Shown here piece after piece: positions 19,837-29,110 of a DNA stretch of 61,168 nt. Source of the DNA: Pseudomonadota bacterium. GTDB taxonomy: Bacteria > Pseudomonadota > Alphaproteobacteria > Sphingomonadales > Sphingomonadaceae. The DNA lies in NCBI GenBank assembly GCA_023422695.1, contig JAFAGN010000064.1, positions 1 through 61,168 on the forward strand, given 5' to 3'. Numbering within the stretch: position 1 is the first letter of the stretch; every line of letters begins with the position of its first letter. The notes under the pieces are model-generated. The model saw nothing but the letters and a program-made list of their open reading frames with translations. It searched no databases and was not told the origin of the DNA. The translations under genes and the position numbers were made by a program.

Positions 19837-20883
19837 TTGAAAATCCTGCTGCTGGCTGGCGATGGCATCGGACCCGAGATCATGGCCGAGGCTGAGAAGG
19901 TGCTGGCCGCGCTCGCGCTGCCGGTGACGCTCGACCGCGCGCTCGTCGGCGGTGCGGCCTATGAAGCGACCGGTCATCCGCTGCCGCCCGAGACGCTGGC
20001 GAAGTCGAAGGCCGCCGACGCGATCCTGTTCGGCGCTGTGGGCGATCCGCGTTTCGACAGTGTCGAGCGCCATCTGCGTCCCGAGCAGGCCATATTGGGC
20101 CTGCGCGCCGAACTCGGCCTGTTCGCCAATCTGCGCCCCGCCAAGATGTTCGCCGGGCTGGAAGACAGCTCGGCGCTGCGCCCCGAAGTCGCGTCGGCGA
20201 TCGACCTGCTGATCGTCCGCGAACTCAACGGCGACGTCTATTTCGGCGAAAAGGGCACCCGGACGACCGCCGATGGCCAGCGCGAAGGCTATGACATCAT
20301 GGCGTATAGCGAGAGCGAGGTCCGGCGCATCGCGCATGTTGCGTTCCGCGCCGCGCAGGGGCGGAAAAAACGGCTGTGCTCGGTCGACAAGGCCAATGTG
20401 CTGGAAACGTCGCAGCTGTGGCGCGACGTGGTGATCGAGGTTGCGGCCGACTATCCCGACGTCGCGCTGACGCATATGTATGTCGACAACGCCGCGATGC
20501 AGCTGGTGCGTAACCCCGGACAGTTTGATGTCGTCGTCACCGGCAATCTGTTCGGCGACATCTTGTCCGATCAGGCGTCGATGTGCGTCGGGTCGATTGG
20601 CCTGCTCGCGTCGGCGTCGCTGAGCGAAGGCACGCAGGGGCTGTACGAGCCAATCCATGGCAGCGCGCCCGATATCGCCGGGAAGGGGATCGCGAACCCG
20701 CTGGCCATGATCCTGTCGCTCGCGATGCTGCTGCGCCATTCTGGCGGTGACGAGGCGAGTGCGGCGCGGATCGAGGCGGCAGTGGCCAAGGTGCTGGCCG
20801 ACGGGTGCCGCGGTGCCGATCTGGGCGGGAGCATGGGAACAGCGGCTTTGGGCGATGCCGTTGTTGCGGCTTTGAGCGGTTGA
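19837..20883 (+). CDS. leuB: 3-Isopropylmalate dehydrogenase
   Basis: Oxidatively decarboxylates 3-isopropylmalate in leucine synthesis, NAD-dependent. 348 residues; the N-terminal LLAGDGIGPEI motif, LRAELGLFANLRP substrate loop, DVTHMYVDNAAMQ-like active site (here LTHMYVDNAAMQ), NLFGDILSDQAS metal-binding motif and EPIHGSAPDIAGK nucleotide-binding motif are all present. It starts at a TTG after GGAAGGG. leuCD are not in the window; repeat elements flank the gene on both sides. Confidence 0.96.
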   Translation: MKILLLAGDGIGPEIMAEAEKVLAALALPVTLDRALVGGAAYEATGHPLPPETLAKSKAADAILFGAVGDPRFDSVERHLRPEQAILGLRAELGLFANLRPAKMFAGLEDSSALRPEVASAIDLLIVRELNGDVYFGEKGTRTTADGQREGYDIMAYSESEVRRIAHVAFRAAQGRKKRLCSVDKANVLETSQLWRDVVIEVAADYPDVALTHMYVDNAAMQLVRNPGQFDVVVTGNLFGDILSDQASMCVGSIGLLASASLSEGTQGLYEPIHGSAPDIAGKGIANPLAMILSLAMLLRHSGGDEASAARIEAAVAKVLADGCRGADLGGSMGTAALGDAVVAALSG

Positions 20884-20901
20884 GTGCCGCGCTTCACGCA
20901 T

Positions 20902-20968
20902 CGTAGCCCTGAGCTTGTCGAAGGGCGCCCCACGGCGAAAAGCGCCCTTCGACAAGCTCAGGGTTACG
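20902..20968. repeat. GAGCTTGTCGAAG palindromic element, copy 3
   Basis: Arms 20902-20928 and 20942-20968 are inverted copies with a single mismatch in 27, around a 13-base loop. This near-perfect hairpin lies between leuB and metZ and could end the leuB transcript. Confidence 0.82.
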
Positions 20969-21001
20969 ATTTAGACAGATAGAAATGCACGGACGGCTGA
21001 G

Positions 21002-22207
21002 ATGAAAAAGACCACGGGTTTCGACCGCAACACCACGCGCAACTGGCACCCCGCGACGCAGGCGGTGCGCGGCGGCACCTGGCGCAGCGAGCATGGCGAG
21101 ACGTCGGAGGCGCTGTTTCTGACCTCGGGCTATACCTATGACGATGCCGAAACGGTCGCGGCGCGCTTTGCGGGCGAAGAACAGGGCATGACCTATTCGC
21201 GGCTCCAGAACCCGACCGTGGCAATGCTCGAGGAACGCATCGCGCTGATGGAAGGTGCCGAAGCGTGCCGGACGCAGGCGACGGGCATGGCGGCGATGAC
21301 CACCGCGCTGCTGTGTCAGCTGTCGGCGGGCGATCATATTGTCGCGGCGAAGGCGGCGTTCGGCTCGTGCCGCTGGCTGGTCGACCAGCTGTGTCCCCGC
21401 TTCGGCATCGAAACGACGGTCATCGACGGGCGCGACAATGATGCGTGGGAACGCGCGATCCAGCCGAATACAAAGGTGTTCTTCTTCGAAACCCCGGCCA
21501 ATCCGACGATGGACATCGTCGATATGAAGCATGTCTGCGGCGTCGCGCGCGCGCATGGTATCACGTCGGTGGTCGACAATGCGTTCGCGACCGCGGTGCT
21601 GCAGCGACCGATGGACTTTGGCGCCGACGTCGTTGCTTATTCGGCGACGAAGCTGATGGAAGGGCAGGGGCGTGTACTCGCCGGCGCGGTGTGCGGGACC
21701 GAGAAGTTCATCAACGACGTGCTGCTGCCGTTCCAGCGCAACACTGGCCCCAACCTGTCGCCGTTCAATGCGTGGGTGGTGCTCAAAGGCCTCGAAACGC
21801 TCGACCTGCGCGCGCGGCGGCAATCCGAAAACGCGCTGGCAGTCGGCAAGTTCGTCGAAAATCGCGTGCCGAAGATCCTGCACCCCGGCCTTGCCAGCCA
21901 TCCGCAGCATAATCTGGCGATGAGCCAGATGGAGGCGTGCGGGCCGATCTTCTCGTTCATTCTTGAAGACCGCACACAGGCGATGGCGCTGCTCAACGCG
22001 CTCGAACTGGTCGATATTTCCAACAATATCGGCGATTCGCGCAGCCTCTGCTGCCACCCCGCATCGACCACCCATTATAGCGTCAGCGCCGAAGCGCGCG
22101 CCGACATGGGCGTTGTCGACGGCATGCTGCGGATCAATGTCGGGCTTGAAGACCCGCGCGACCTGATCGCCGATCTGGACCAGGCATTGACCAAGGTCGG
22201 GCTTTGA
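21002..22207 (+). CDS. metZ: O-succinylhomoserine sulfhydrylase
   Basis: Cys/Met-metabolism PLP enzyme that makes homocysteine directly from O-succinylhomoserine and sulfide. 401 residues: GTWRSEHGETSEALFLTSGY, the Tyr/Arg phosphate-binding GMTYSRLQNPT, PANPTMDIVD, and the Schiff-base lysine in YSATKLMEGQGR; the C-terminal arginine region is also normal. ATG at 21002 lies shortly after repeat copy 3. The stop overlaps a TTG at the start of the next open frame. Cystathionine gamma-synthase is the closest alternative; the MEGQGR motif favours MetZ. Confidence 0.93.
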   Translation: MKKTTGFDRNTTRNWHPATQAVRGGTWRSEHGETSEALFLTSGYTYDDAETVAARFAGEEQGMTYSRLQNPTVAMLEERIALMEGAEACRTQATGMAAMTTALLCQLSAGDHIVAAKAAFGSCRWLVDQLCPRFGIETTVIDGRDNDAWERAIQPNTKVFFFETPANPTMDIVDMKHVCGVARAHGITSVVDNAFATAVLQRPMDFGADVVAYSATKLMEGQGRVLAGAVCGTEKFINDVLLPFQRNTGPNLSPFNAWVVLKGLETLDLRARRQSENALAVGKFVENRVPKILHPGLASHPQHNLAMSQMEACGPIFSFILEDRTQAMALLNALELVDISNNIGDSRSLCCHPASTTHYSVSAEARADMGVVDGMLRINVGLEDPRDLIADLDQALTKVGL

Positions 22208-22224
22208 GCGAATTTGGCGCCACG

Positions 22225-22626
22225 ATGATCGACTCCTTCTTTCCCTTTGCGGCGACCACCGGCCCCGTCACCGTGCGGGTATCGGTCAGCTATCTGCCCG
22301 AACAGTCGCATCCGGCACTGGGGCGCTGGTTCTGGGCCTATCATGTCCGGATCGAAAATCATGGCGACGTCGCGGTCCAGCTGATCAGCCGCCATTGGCG
22401 GATCAGTGACGGCCGCGGTCAGATCAGCGAAGTTGAGGGTGAGGGGGTCGTCGGCGAACAGCCGCTGATCGCGCCCGGCGGCGCCTATGACTATGTGTCG
22501 GGCTGTCCGCTCCCGACCCCCGAAGGATCGATGGTGGGCAGCTACGCGATGGAACTCGGCGATGGTTCCGAGATGCTGGTCGCGATCCCGCATTTCCCGC
22601 TCGTGGCCCCTGCGACCGCGGCATGA
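22225..22626 (+). CDS. apaG: ApaG protein
   Basis: About 133 residues forming the fibronectin III-like ApaG domain: VTVRVSVSYLPEQS, the conserved WAYHVRIENHG strand, SRHWRISDGRG and the GVVGEQPLIAPGGAYDYVSG loop. The family is linked with Mg2+/Co2+ and Ap4A phenotypes but has no defined activity. A TTG at 22204 overlapping the metZ stop is an alternative start. The stop overlaps the LysR gene start. Confidence 0.93.
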   Translation: MIDSFFPFAATTGPVTVRVSVSYLPEQSHPALGRWFWAYHVRIENHGDVAVQLISRHWRISDGRGQISEVEGEGVVGEQPLIAPGGAYDYVSGCPLPTPEGSMVGSYAMELGDGSEMLVAIPHFPLVAPATAA

Positions 22627-23414
22627 AGCGCACCCATCTGCCGCTGAACGCCTTGCGCGTCTTCGACGCCGCTGCGCGGCACCTCAGCTTCACGCGCGCC
22701 GCCGACGAGCTGGCGGTGACGCCCGCGGCGGTCGGCCAGCAAATCCGCGCGCTGGAGGATATGCTGGGCGTCGTATTGTTCCGCCGCACACCGAAGGGAC
22801 TGGAGCTGACCGGCGAGGCCGAAGCCGGACTGGACGCATTGCGCCAGGGGTTTCTGCAATTCGAGGAATCGGTGCGCGCGATGCAGGCGGGGCAATCGTC
22901 GCAGTCGCTGACGATCGCCGCGCCGCGCGACCTGACCGCCAAATGGCTCGCACCACGGCTGGCGCGCTATAGCCAGCAGGCGCCGGATGTCCGCTTCACG
23001 CTGGTGTCCGCCGACAGCGGGATCGATTTTACCGAAGCCAATCTGGACCTCGCGATTTTCTGGACCGACGGAGCGGGCGAACATGAAGGTGTGGCGCTCG
23101 CTGAGGCACTGATGGTGACCGTCGCCGGGCCAGGCAGCAACAGCGACACGCGGATCGCCTGGCCGGGCTGTCCCGTCGCCGAGGGCGAACCGGCGCTGCG
23201 GCTGGGCGATGCCGGGCTGGCGATCGACGCCGCGGCGAACGGACTGGGCCATGCAAATGTTCCCGCCATGCTGGCCGAGGCCGACATCGCGTCCGGACGC
23301 GTGCGCCAGATCGGCGATGCGGTGACGGTGAAGCGCGGTTACTGGCTCGTCGCACCGACCCCGCAATGGCGGCAGGCCAAGGTCAAGGCGCTGGTTACCG
23401 CGTTGACCTCTTAG
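22623..23414 (+). CDS. LysR-family regulator, GcvA-like
   Basis: The 263-residue protein has an N-terminal winged helix (LNALRVFDAAARHLSFTRAA, then VTPAAVGQQIRALE) and a periplasmic-binding-like effector domain. The opening motif and IDFTEANLDLAIFW segment resemble the GcvA group. It is somewhat shorter than the usual 290-310 residues because the second half of the effector domain is compact. Start overlaps the apaG stop; the target is unknown. Confidence 0.85.
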   Translation: MKRTHLPLNALRVFDAAARHLSFTRAADELAVTPAAVGQQIRALEDMLGVVLFRRTPKGLELTGEAEAGLDALRQGFLQFEESVRAMQAGQSSQSLTIAAPRDLTAKWLAPRLARYSQQAPDVRFTLVSADSGIDFTEANLDLAIFWTDGAGEHEGVALAEALMVTVAGPGSNSDTRIAWPGCPVAEGEPALRLGDAGLAIDAAANGLGHANVPAMLAEADIASGRVRQIGDAVTVKRGYWLVAPTPQWRQAKVKALVTALTS

Positions 23415-23420
23415 CCTTGT

Positions 23421-23498
23421 CGTCGCCCCCGCGACGGCGGGGGCCGTTGGCAACCATGCTTAAGCCCGATGGCGGCCCCTGCCTTCGCGGGGGCGACG
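23421..23498. repeat. GTCGCCCCCGCG palindromic element, copy 1
   Basis: Arms 23421-23446 and 23473-23498 are inverted GC-rich copies with a few mismatches. Related copies occur at 59798-59887 and, as one half, at 61105-61130. It lies between the convergent LysR and hydrolase genes and may act as a bidirectional terminator. Confidence 0.72.
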
Positions 23499-23505
23499 TG
23501 CGTTG

Positions 23506-24816
23506 CTACTTCGCTGCCAGCGCTAGCAGCCGCGTCACCAGCCCGACGAGCGTTTCGGTGGCTACCGGCGCCTCGGGATTGTTCCAGCTCGCGGTGACGA
23601 CAAACCATTTGCCATCCGATTTCCGTTGCCCCAGCAGGCTCATCGAAATCACCCCGAGTTCGGAGCCACCCTTGTAGCCGAGCCAAGTCCAATCCTTGAT
23701 CGCGCCCGGATTGACCCCGGGGTTGATCGCCATCACCGACATCGCGGTCGGCGAATTGCGGCTACGCAAATCGATCATCAGCCGCGCAACGTCGTTGGGA
23801 CTGGCGAACCACTCCAGACTATCGATGAACCGCGGACCGCCTGCGAAGCTGACACCATCAACATTGGCGAGGGTCAGCCGCTCGTGGTTCGCGTCGAGCA
23901 GCTGGCGCTGCGCCCTATCATCGCCCGCGGTAAACGCGGCGCGCTCGCTCGCGAAATTACTGCCCTTCAGCGCAAACGCCTCGACCGTCGTCAGAAACGG
24001 AATGTTGCGCGACGGATCGCCGTGACCCGCGGCGCGCATCCGCGCTTCGATCGCCTCGCGGCCGAGGAGGTGGATCAGCGTATCGGTGGCACTATTGTCG
24101 CTGACCGAAATCATCCAGTTGGCCAGGCTTTGCAGCGTCACCGGCGTGTCTTTCGGCCAGTTCGCGGTGCCCATCGACGAAAAACTGAGGTGCGACAGCG
24201 GCGCAACGTCGGACCAGCGGCGCTTCTTCGCCGCAATCTGCGCCGCCAGTTCATCAAGAATATAGAGCTTGAATGTCGACCCGACCGCAAATTGCCGATC
24301 GGGGTTGGCCGAGGCGAGGGGACGGATGTTTCCGTTGTCCAATTCGGCAACCAGAAACCCGCTCGTCCCTGGTAAGGTAGCGATTTCGGCGGCGACCTTG
24401 GCAAAACTGTCGTCGGCCATCTCAAACCCGGTCAGGCGCAGGCCGATGACCCGCGCATCGGCTCCCGTCCTCACATCGAGCAGGACCGCGGCAACGCCTT
24501 TTTCGAAACGGAGCGACAACGACCCCGACCGTCCGTCACTGGAAACAGCCTTATCGACTGCGATCGGCTTGCCATATTGTGCGATCAGGCTGGCGGTCAT
24601 CGCCTTGAACTGCGCCTCGGGCAGCGCGGCCTGAAACGTCGGATCGAAATAGTCGGCAAAGGCGACGGAGCCATTGAGCATATCGACCAGCTGCGCCGCG
24701 CGTTGTTCGAACGGCGATGCCGCGGCAGCCTGCATTTCGGGTGACTGCGCCGCGGCCGCCCCGCCGGGGAAGACAAGCGCCAGCAAAAAAGCTCCAAAAA
24801 CAGGCTTGCAGACCAT
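23506..24816 (-). CDS. Exported class A beta-lactamase-fold serine hydrolase
   Basis: 436 residues: signal peptide (cleavage near AAAAQ, residue 24), an N-terminal domain of about 100 residues resembling DUF3887-like modules, then a penicillin-binding/beta-lactamase fold. Motifs: S180-T-F-K183 nucleophile box, S239-D-N241, and K382-G-G384 in place of KTG. There is no clear EXXXN omega-loop motif, so true beta-lactamase activity is doubtful; a D,D-peptidase or esterase role is as likely. GGGAGG precedes the ATG. Monocistronic. Confidence 0.85.
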   Translation of the reverse strand: MVCKPVFGAFLLALVFPGGAAAAQSPEMQAAAASPFEQRAAQLVDMLNGSVAFADYFDPTFQAALPEAQFKAMTASLIAQYGKPIAVDKAVSSDGRSGSLSLRFEKGVAAVLLDVRTGADARVIGLRLTGFEMADDSFAKVAAEIATLPGTSGFLVAELDNGNIRPLASANPDRQFAVGSTFKLYILDELAAQIAAKKRRWSDVAPLSHLSFSSMGTANWPKDTPVTLQSLANWMISVSDNSATDTLIHLLGREAIEARMRAAGHGDPSRNIPFLTTVEAFALKGSNFASERAAFTAGDDRAQRQLLDANHERLTLANVDGVSFAGGPRFIDSLEWFASPNDVARLMIDLRSRNSPTAMSVMAINPGVNPGAIKDWTWLGYKGGSELGVISMSLLGQRKSDGKWFVVTASWNNPEAPVATETLVGLVTRLLALAAK

Positions 24817-24852
24817 CAGTACCTCCCGTGAAGACGAAAAGTCAGCGCAATC

Positions 24853-26832
24853 CTAAGCGTCGATCGCCGCCTCGTCGAGCGTCGCGGCGTTGGCCTGAAT
24901 GAACTGGAAACGATGTTCGGGATGCTTGCCCATCAACCGGTCGACCAGATCCTTGACCAGATACCGCTCCTCATATTCCTGCGGCAAGGTGACGCGCAGC
25001 ATCGAGCGCGTCGCGGGGTCCATCGTCGTTTCTTTCAACTGGTTAGGATTCATTTCTCCCAGCCCTTTGAAGCGTCCGACCTCGACCTTCTTGCCCTTGA
25101 ACTGCGTCGCTTCCAGCTCGGCCCGATGCGCGTCGTCGCGTGCATAGGCCGACGTGCTGCCCGCGGTCAGGCGATAGAGCGGCGGCTGCGCCAGATAGAC
25201 ATGACCGCGGCGCACGATGTCGGGCATTTCCTGAAAGAAAAAGGTCATCAGCAACGTCGCGATATGCGCCCCGTCGACGTCGGCATCGGTCATAATCACG
25301 ATTTTTTCGTAGCGCAGACGGTCGGCGTCGCAGTCCTTGCGCATCCCGCAGCCGAGCGCGAGCGCGAGGTCGGCGATTTCCTGGTTGGCGCGGATCTTGT
25401 CGGCGCTGGCGCTCGCGACGTTCAAAATCTTGCCGCGGATCGGCAGGATCGCCTGCGTCTTGCGGTCGCGCGCCTGCTTGGCGCTGCCCCCCGCGCTATC
25501 GCCTTCGACGATAAACAATTCGGTGCCTTCAGGTCCGTCATTCGCACAATCTGTGAGCTTGCCGGGCAGGCGAAGCTTGCGCCCGCTGGTCGCGGTCTTG
25601 CGCTTGACCTCGCGTTCGGCCTTGCGCTTCAACCGCTCGTCCATGCGATCGAGGACAAGGCCCAGCAGCGCGCGACCGCGATCCATATTGTCCGACAGGA
25701 AATGGTCGAAATGATCGCGGATCGCGCCTTCGGTCAACCGCGCCGCTTCGGGGCTCGACAACCGGTCCTTGGTCTGACTCTGAAACTGCGGATCGCGAAT
25801 GAACACCGACAGCATCATTTCGCCGCCGTTGAAGACGTCCTCGGCAGTAATCTGCGCGGCCTTTTTTTGCCCGATCAACTCGCCGAAACCGCGCAATCCC
25901 TTGGTCAGCGCGGCGCGGAGCCCCGCCTCATGCGTCCCGCCAGCGGGCGTCGGGATGGTGTTGCAATACCAGCTGTACGATCCGTCGGACCATAGAGGCC
26001 AGGCGATCGCCCATTCGGCGCGCCCCTGATCACCCGCGAAATCCTGACGGCCGACGAACGGCTCGGCGGTCGCGCATTCGCGGGTACCGATCTGTTCTTT
26101 AAGGTGGTCGGCCAGCCCGCCGGGGAACTGGAACGTCGCCTCGGCTGGCGTATCATCGCCGATCAGTTCGGGCGCGCATTTCCAGCGGATTTCGACGCCT
26201 GCGAACAAATAAGCTTTGGACCGCGCCATGCGATACAGGCGCTGCGGCTTGAAGCGGCCATGGTCGCCAAAGATCTCGGGGTCGGGAACAAACGATACAC
26301 TGGTCCCACGCCGGTTCGGGGTGGGGCCAAGTTCCTCAAGCCCGCCGACCGGCGTTCCGCGCGCAAAACGCTGTCGGTAAAGCAGCTTGCTGCGTGCCAC
26401 TTCGATTTCGGTTTCGATCGACAGCGCGTTGACGACACTGATCCCGACCCCGTGCAGACCGCCCGAGGTGGCGTAGGCCTTACCCTCGAACTTGCCGCCC
26501 GAATGGAGCGTGGTCATGATGACCTCGAGCGCCGATTTGCCGGGAAATTTTGGGTGCGGGTCGATCGGGATGCCGCGGCCATTGTCGGTGACGGTCAGGC
26601 GATTACCCGCTTCCAGCGTCACCTCGATGCGGTTCGCATGGCCCGCGACCGCTTCGTCCATGCTGTTGTCGATCACCTCGGCAGCGAGGTGGTGCAGCGC
26701 GCGCTCATCGGTGCCGCCGATATACATGCCGGGGCGTCGGCGAACGGGTTCCAGCCCCTCCAGCACCTCGATCTGCGAAGCATTGTAGCTTTCGGTGGCC
26801 GGAGTTGCGGCGTCGAACAAATCGTGACTCAT
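24853..26832 (-). CDS. parE: DNA topoisomerase IV subunit B
   Basis: ATPase subunit that decatenates replicated chromosomes with ParC. About 659 residues: GHKL ATPase motifs (EVIDNSMDEA, DNGRGIP, TSGGLHGVG), transducer domain, TOPRIM motif FIVEGDSAGGSAKQARDR and DADVDGAHI, and the C-terminal FKGLGEMNPNQL. The length and the lack of the GyrB-type insertion fit ParE. The ATG at 26832 (MSHDLF) is chosen; an in-frame start at 26868 is less likely. Confidence 0.93.
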   Translation of the reverse strand: MSHDLFDAATPATESYNASQIEVLEGLEPVRRRPGMYIGGTDERALHHLAAEVIDNSMDEAVAGHANRIEVTLEAGNRLTVTDNGRGIPIDPHPKFPGKSALEVIMTTLHSGGKFEGKAYATSGGLHGVGISVVNALSIETEIEVARSKLLYRQRFARGTPVGGLEELGPTPNRRGTSVSFVPDPEIFGDHGRFKPQRLYRMARSKAYLFAGVEIRWKCAPELIGDDTPAEATFQFPGGLADHLKEQIGTRECATAEPFVGRQDFAGDQGRAEWAIAWPLWSDGSYSWYCNTIPTPAGGTHEAGLRAALTKGLRGFGELIGQKKAAQITAEDVFNGGEMMLSVFIRDPQFQSQTKDRLSSPEAARLTEGAIRDHFDHFLSDNMDRGRALLGLVLDRMDERLKRKAEREVKRKTATSGRKLRLPGKLTDCANDGPEGTELFIVEGDSAGGSAKQARDRKTQAILPIRGKILNVASASADKIRANQEIADLALALGCGMRKDCDADRLRYEKIVIMTDADVDGAHIATLLMTFFFQEMPDIVRRGHVYLAQPPLYRLTAGSTSAYARDDAHRAELEATQFKGKKVEVGRFKGLGEMNPNQLKETTMDPATRSMLRVTLPQEYEERYLVKDLVDRLMGKHPEHRFQFIQANAATLDEAAIDA

Positions 26833-27000
26833 CGCTTGGCTATAGGAGGCAGGAAAGCCCGCTGGCAAGCGCGGTTTTTGCGGACGGATCGGCGTCTTTC
26901 ACCACTCGGTCTATCTCATTTCCATGGCGCTAGGGAACTTTGCCCGCAGCGCGCGGGTTGGGGCGGTGACTAAAAAGTCATTCAAAAAGCGGAGTATAAA

Positions 27001-27831
27001 ATGAAAACTCTCTCTCTCCTCGCCGTTCTGGCGGCCAGCACCGTTGCGGTTCCCGCCTTCGCGCAAGACCGCGATCCGTCGCAGGACTTCGACGGTCCGT
27101 ACATCAGCATCGGCGGCGGCGGCACACTGCAAGGCAGCGATCGCGGCGAAACCGTCCTGTTCGATACCAATCGCGACGGCACCTTTGGCGACCAGGTCAC
27201 CACGGTGGGAGGTGCCAACGCCTTTTCGACGGGTTTCTGTAACGGGGCCGCAACCAGCAGCGCGAACCTGAATTGTCGTAACGACAAAGATGGCCCGGAA
27301 TATTTCGGTCGTCTTGGTTTCGACAAGCGCATGGGCAATTTTGTTCTCGGCGCGGTGATCGAGGGTGGCCGCAGCGTGGCACGCGACAGCGTCACCGCTT
27401 TCTCGACCACGCCCGCCAGCTATACGTTCAGCCGTGAGGCCGATTACCAGGCCAATGCCCGCCTGCGCGCCGGTTACACCCCGGGCGGCGGCGCGCTGTT
27501 CTATGTCACCGGTGGCGGCGCCTATGCGCGCCTCGACAACCGGTTCACGACCAGCAACACCGCAAACAGCTTTGCCGACAACGGCAAGACCAACGGCTGG
27601 GGTTACACCGCAGGCGGCGGTGCTGAAATCATGGTCACCAACAACATCGCGGTCGGCCTTGAGTATCTCTACACCGACATCAAGGACGATGATTTCGTGG
27701 TGAACGTCGGCCAGGGTACCGCGCCCGCGACCAATCCCTTCCTGCTCAATGGCGGCGGGACCGATATGAAGCGCAGCAGCGATCATTTCCGCACCCACAG
27801 CGTGCGCGGAACGCTGAGCTTCCGCTTCTAA
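27001..27831 (+). CDS. Outer-membrane beta-barrel protein
   Basis: The 276-residue protein has a signal peptide (MKTLSLLAVLAASTVAVPAF, cleavage AFA-Q), alternating beta-strand pattern throughout (YISIGGGGTLQG, NARLRAGYTP, ALFYVTGGGAYAR, AVGLEYLYTDI) and the C-terminal LSFRF ending in Phe expected for BAM-inserted barrels. It resembles the OmpA-like/porin-family eight-stranded barrels of rhizobia and sphingomonads. Role in permeability or adhesion unknown. GGAG seven bases before the ATG. Confidence 0.85.
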   Translation: MKTLSLLAVLAASTVAVPAFAQDRDPSQDFDGPYISIGGGGTLQGSDRGETVLFDTNRDGTFGDQVTTVGGANAFSTGFCNGAATSSANLNCRNDKDGPEYFGRLGFDKRMGNFVLGAVIEGGRSVARDSVTAFSTTPASYTFSREADYQANARLRAGYTPGGGALFYVTGGGAYARLDNRFTTSNTANSFADNGKTNGWGYTAGGGAEIMVTNNIAVGLEYLYTDIKDDDFVVNVGQGTAPATNPFLLNGGGTDMKRSSDHFRTHSVRGTLSFRF

Positions 27832-27856
27832 GCCTGATTGGAAGTGCAATTCGGAA

Positions 27857-27886
27857 GGCGTCGGATCGAAAGATCCGGCGTCTTTC
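27857..27886 (+). terminator. Terminator hairpin with GAAA loop after the barrel gene
   Basis: Arms around 27858-27867 and 27872-27881 close on a GAAA tetraloop and are followed by TCTTTC. It lies between the barrel gene and the convergent thioesterase gene and could serve both. Confidence 0.65.
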
Positions 27887-27888
27887 GG

Positions 27889-28287
27889 CTATTGGGGGGT
27901 GGGAGCCGCAAAAATCGCGAAATTGCCGTTGGCGCTGCTGACCAGACGGCCGTCCTGATAGAGTTTGGCGTCGATATTGGCGACACGCTTGCCGCGGTGC
28001 AGTACTACCGCTTCGCAGGTCAGCCGACCTTCGCCGACGCGAACGTGATAGTTGAACTTGATTTCCAGCGTCGCGCACCACCGGTCAGCATCGAGCACGC
28101 TGGTCAGCGCGCCGCCCATGGCGGTGTCCGCCAAAGAATAGGCAACCCCGCCATGCGCAGCGCCCTGCGGGCTGAAATGGCGCTCGCGCTCGACATCGAT
28201 CGCCATCACGCAGCGACCATCGCCGCGCTCGACCATTTGCAGGCCGAGCGCACGCGCGAATTCAAACTCCTGTGCGAACGGCCTCAC
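27889..28287 (-). CDS. PaaI-type hotdog thioesterase
   Basis: About 132 residues with the hotdog motif HFSPQGAAHGGVAYSLADTA and the downstream FNYHVRVGEGRLTCEA strand, typical of PaaI-like acyl-CoA thioesterases. The start is best placed at a GTG (28285-28287), ten bases after the gcrA stop, since the longer open frame lies entirely within gcrA. It therefore forms an operon with gcrA. Substrate unknown. Confidence 0.78.
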   Translation of the reverse strand: MRPFAQEFEFARALGLQMVERGDGRCVMAIDVERERHFSPQGAAHGGVAYSLADTAMGGALTSVLDADRWCATLEIKFNYHVRVGEGRLTCEAVVLHRGKRVANIDAKLYQDGRLVSSANGNFAIFAAPTPQ

Positions 28288-28297
28288 CGAACGCGCC

Positions 28298-28993
28298 TCA
28301 ACGAACTCGCGGGCCTCCGAACGGCGGCGGCGGGGGCGGGCGGCGCGTGCCGCGCGGCAATTGCGCCTGATAGGCGCGGCCGCAATGTTCGACGCAATAG
28401 GGGAAGCCGGGATTGACTGCCTGTCCACAGAAATGGAAGTCGGGTTCACCCGGGTGGCCCATCGGCCAGCGGCAGATACGGTCGTTAAGATCCAGCAAGG
28501 TCGTCTTGTCGGCGATCTCGGGGCTCGGCTTGGCCGGAACCAGGCGGCGCGGCGGGGCAGGCGGAATCGGCGCCTGCTGATCGCCCGGTCCCTGACGAAT
28601 AAAGCCGCCGGGGCCGATCGACACGATGCGCGGTTGGTCGGCCTTGGGGATCTGCTCGCCGACCGAACCATCGGCGGTCGGTGTATCGACCGTCGGGCGC
28701 GCCTCTGCCTTCGGCGGTGCAGCCGCGATCGGACGCGGGGCAACCGGGGCCGCGGCGCGCGGCGGCGCAGCCGGAGCGACCGGCTTGGGCGCGGCGGGCG
28801 CCGCTGCCTTGACCGGCTTGACCTTGTCGGTCGCCTTCACCGGCGAAGGGCGCGATTTCAGGCCCAGGCGATGCGCCTTGCCGATCACCGCATTGCGGCT
28901 TACGCCGCCGAGTTCGTCGGCGATCTGGCTGGCGGTCAGCCCTTTTTCCCACATGGTGCGCAGGCTTTCGATGCGCTCATCGGTCCAAGACAT
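28298..28993 (-). CDS. gcrA: GcrA cell-cycle regulator
   Basis: Alphaproteobacterial sigma70-associated activator that recognises promoters with CcrM-methylated GANTC sites. The N-terminal DNA-binding helix-turn-helix (MSWTDERIESLRTMWEKGL, then GVSRNAVIGKAHRLGL) and the C-terminal cysteine/histidine RNA-polymerase-binding region (ICRWPMGHPGEPDFHFCG, YCVEHCGRAYQ) are intact. The middle is a long Ala/Pro linker. The ATG at 28993 is spaced six bases from AAGGA; the ATG at 28999 is too close. Confidence 0.95.
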   Translation of the reverse strand: MSWTDERIESLRTMWEKGLTASQIADELGGVSRNAVIGKAHRLGLKSRPSPVKATDKVKPVKAAAPAAPKPVAPAAPPRAAAPVAPRPIAAAPPKAEARPTVDTPTADGSVGEQIPKADQPRIVSIGPGGFIRQGPGDQQAPIPPAPPRRLVPAKPSPEIADKTTLLDLNDRICRWPMGHPGEPDFHFCGQAVNPGFPYCVEHCGRAYQAQLPRGTRRPPPPPPFGGPRVR

Positions 28994-29110
28994 ATTCATT
29001 CCTTGTCATTCCACGCCGCGGGCATTGTCGCGGTCATCGATGCGATCCTTGCGGACCGGCGCCACTGCCCAGCTTGCGGTAAGATCGGGGAGGCGATAGG
29101 CGAGAACGCC

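Noticed and set aside
20884..21001. SAM riboswitch before metZ
   Set aside because: The gap is filled by a palindromic repeat and has no sequence resembling the SAM-II or SAM-V consensus.
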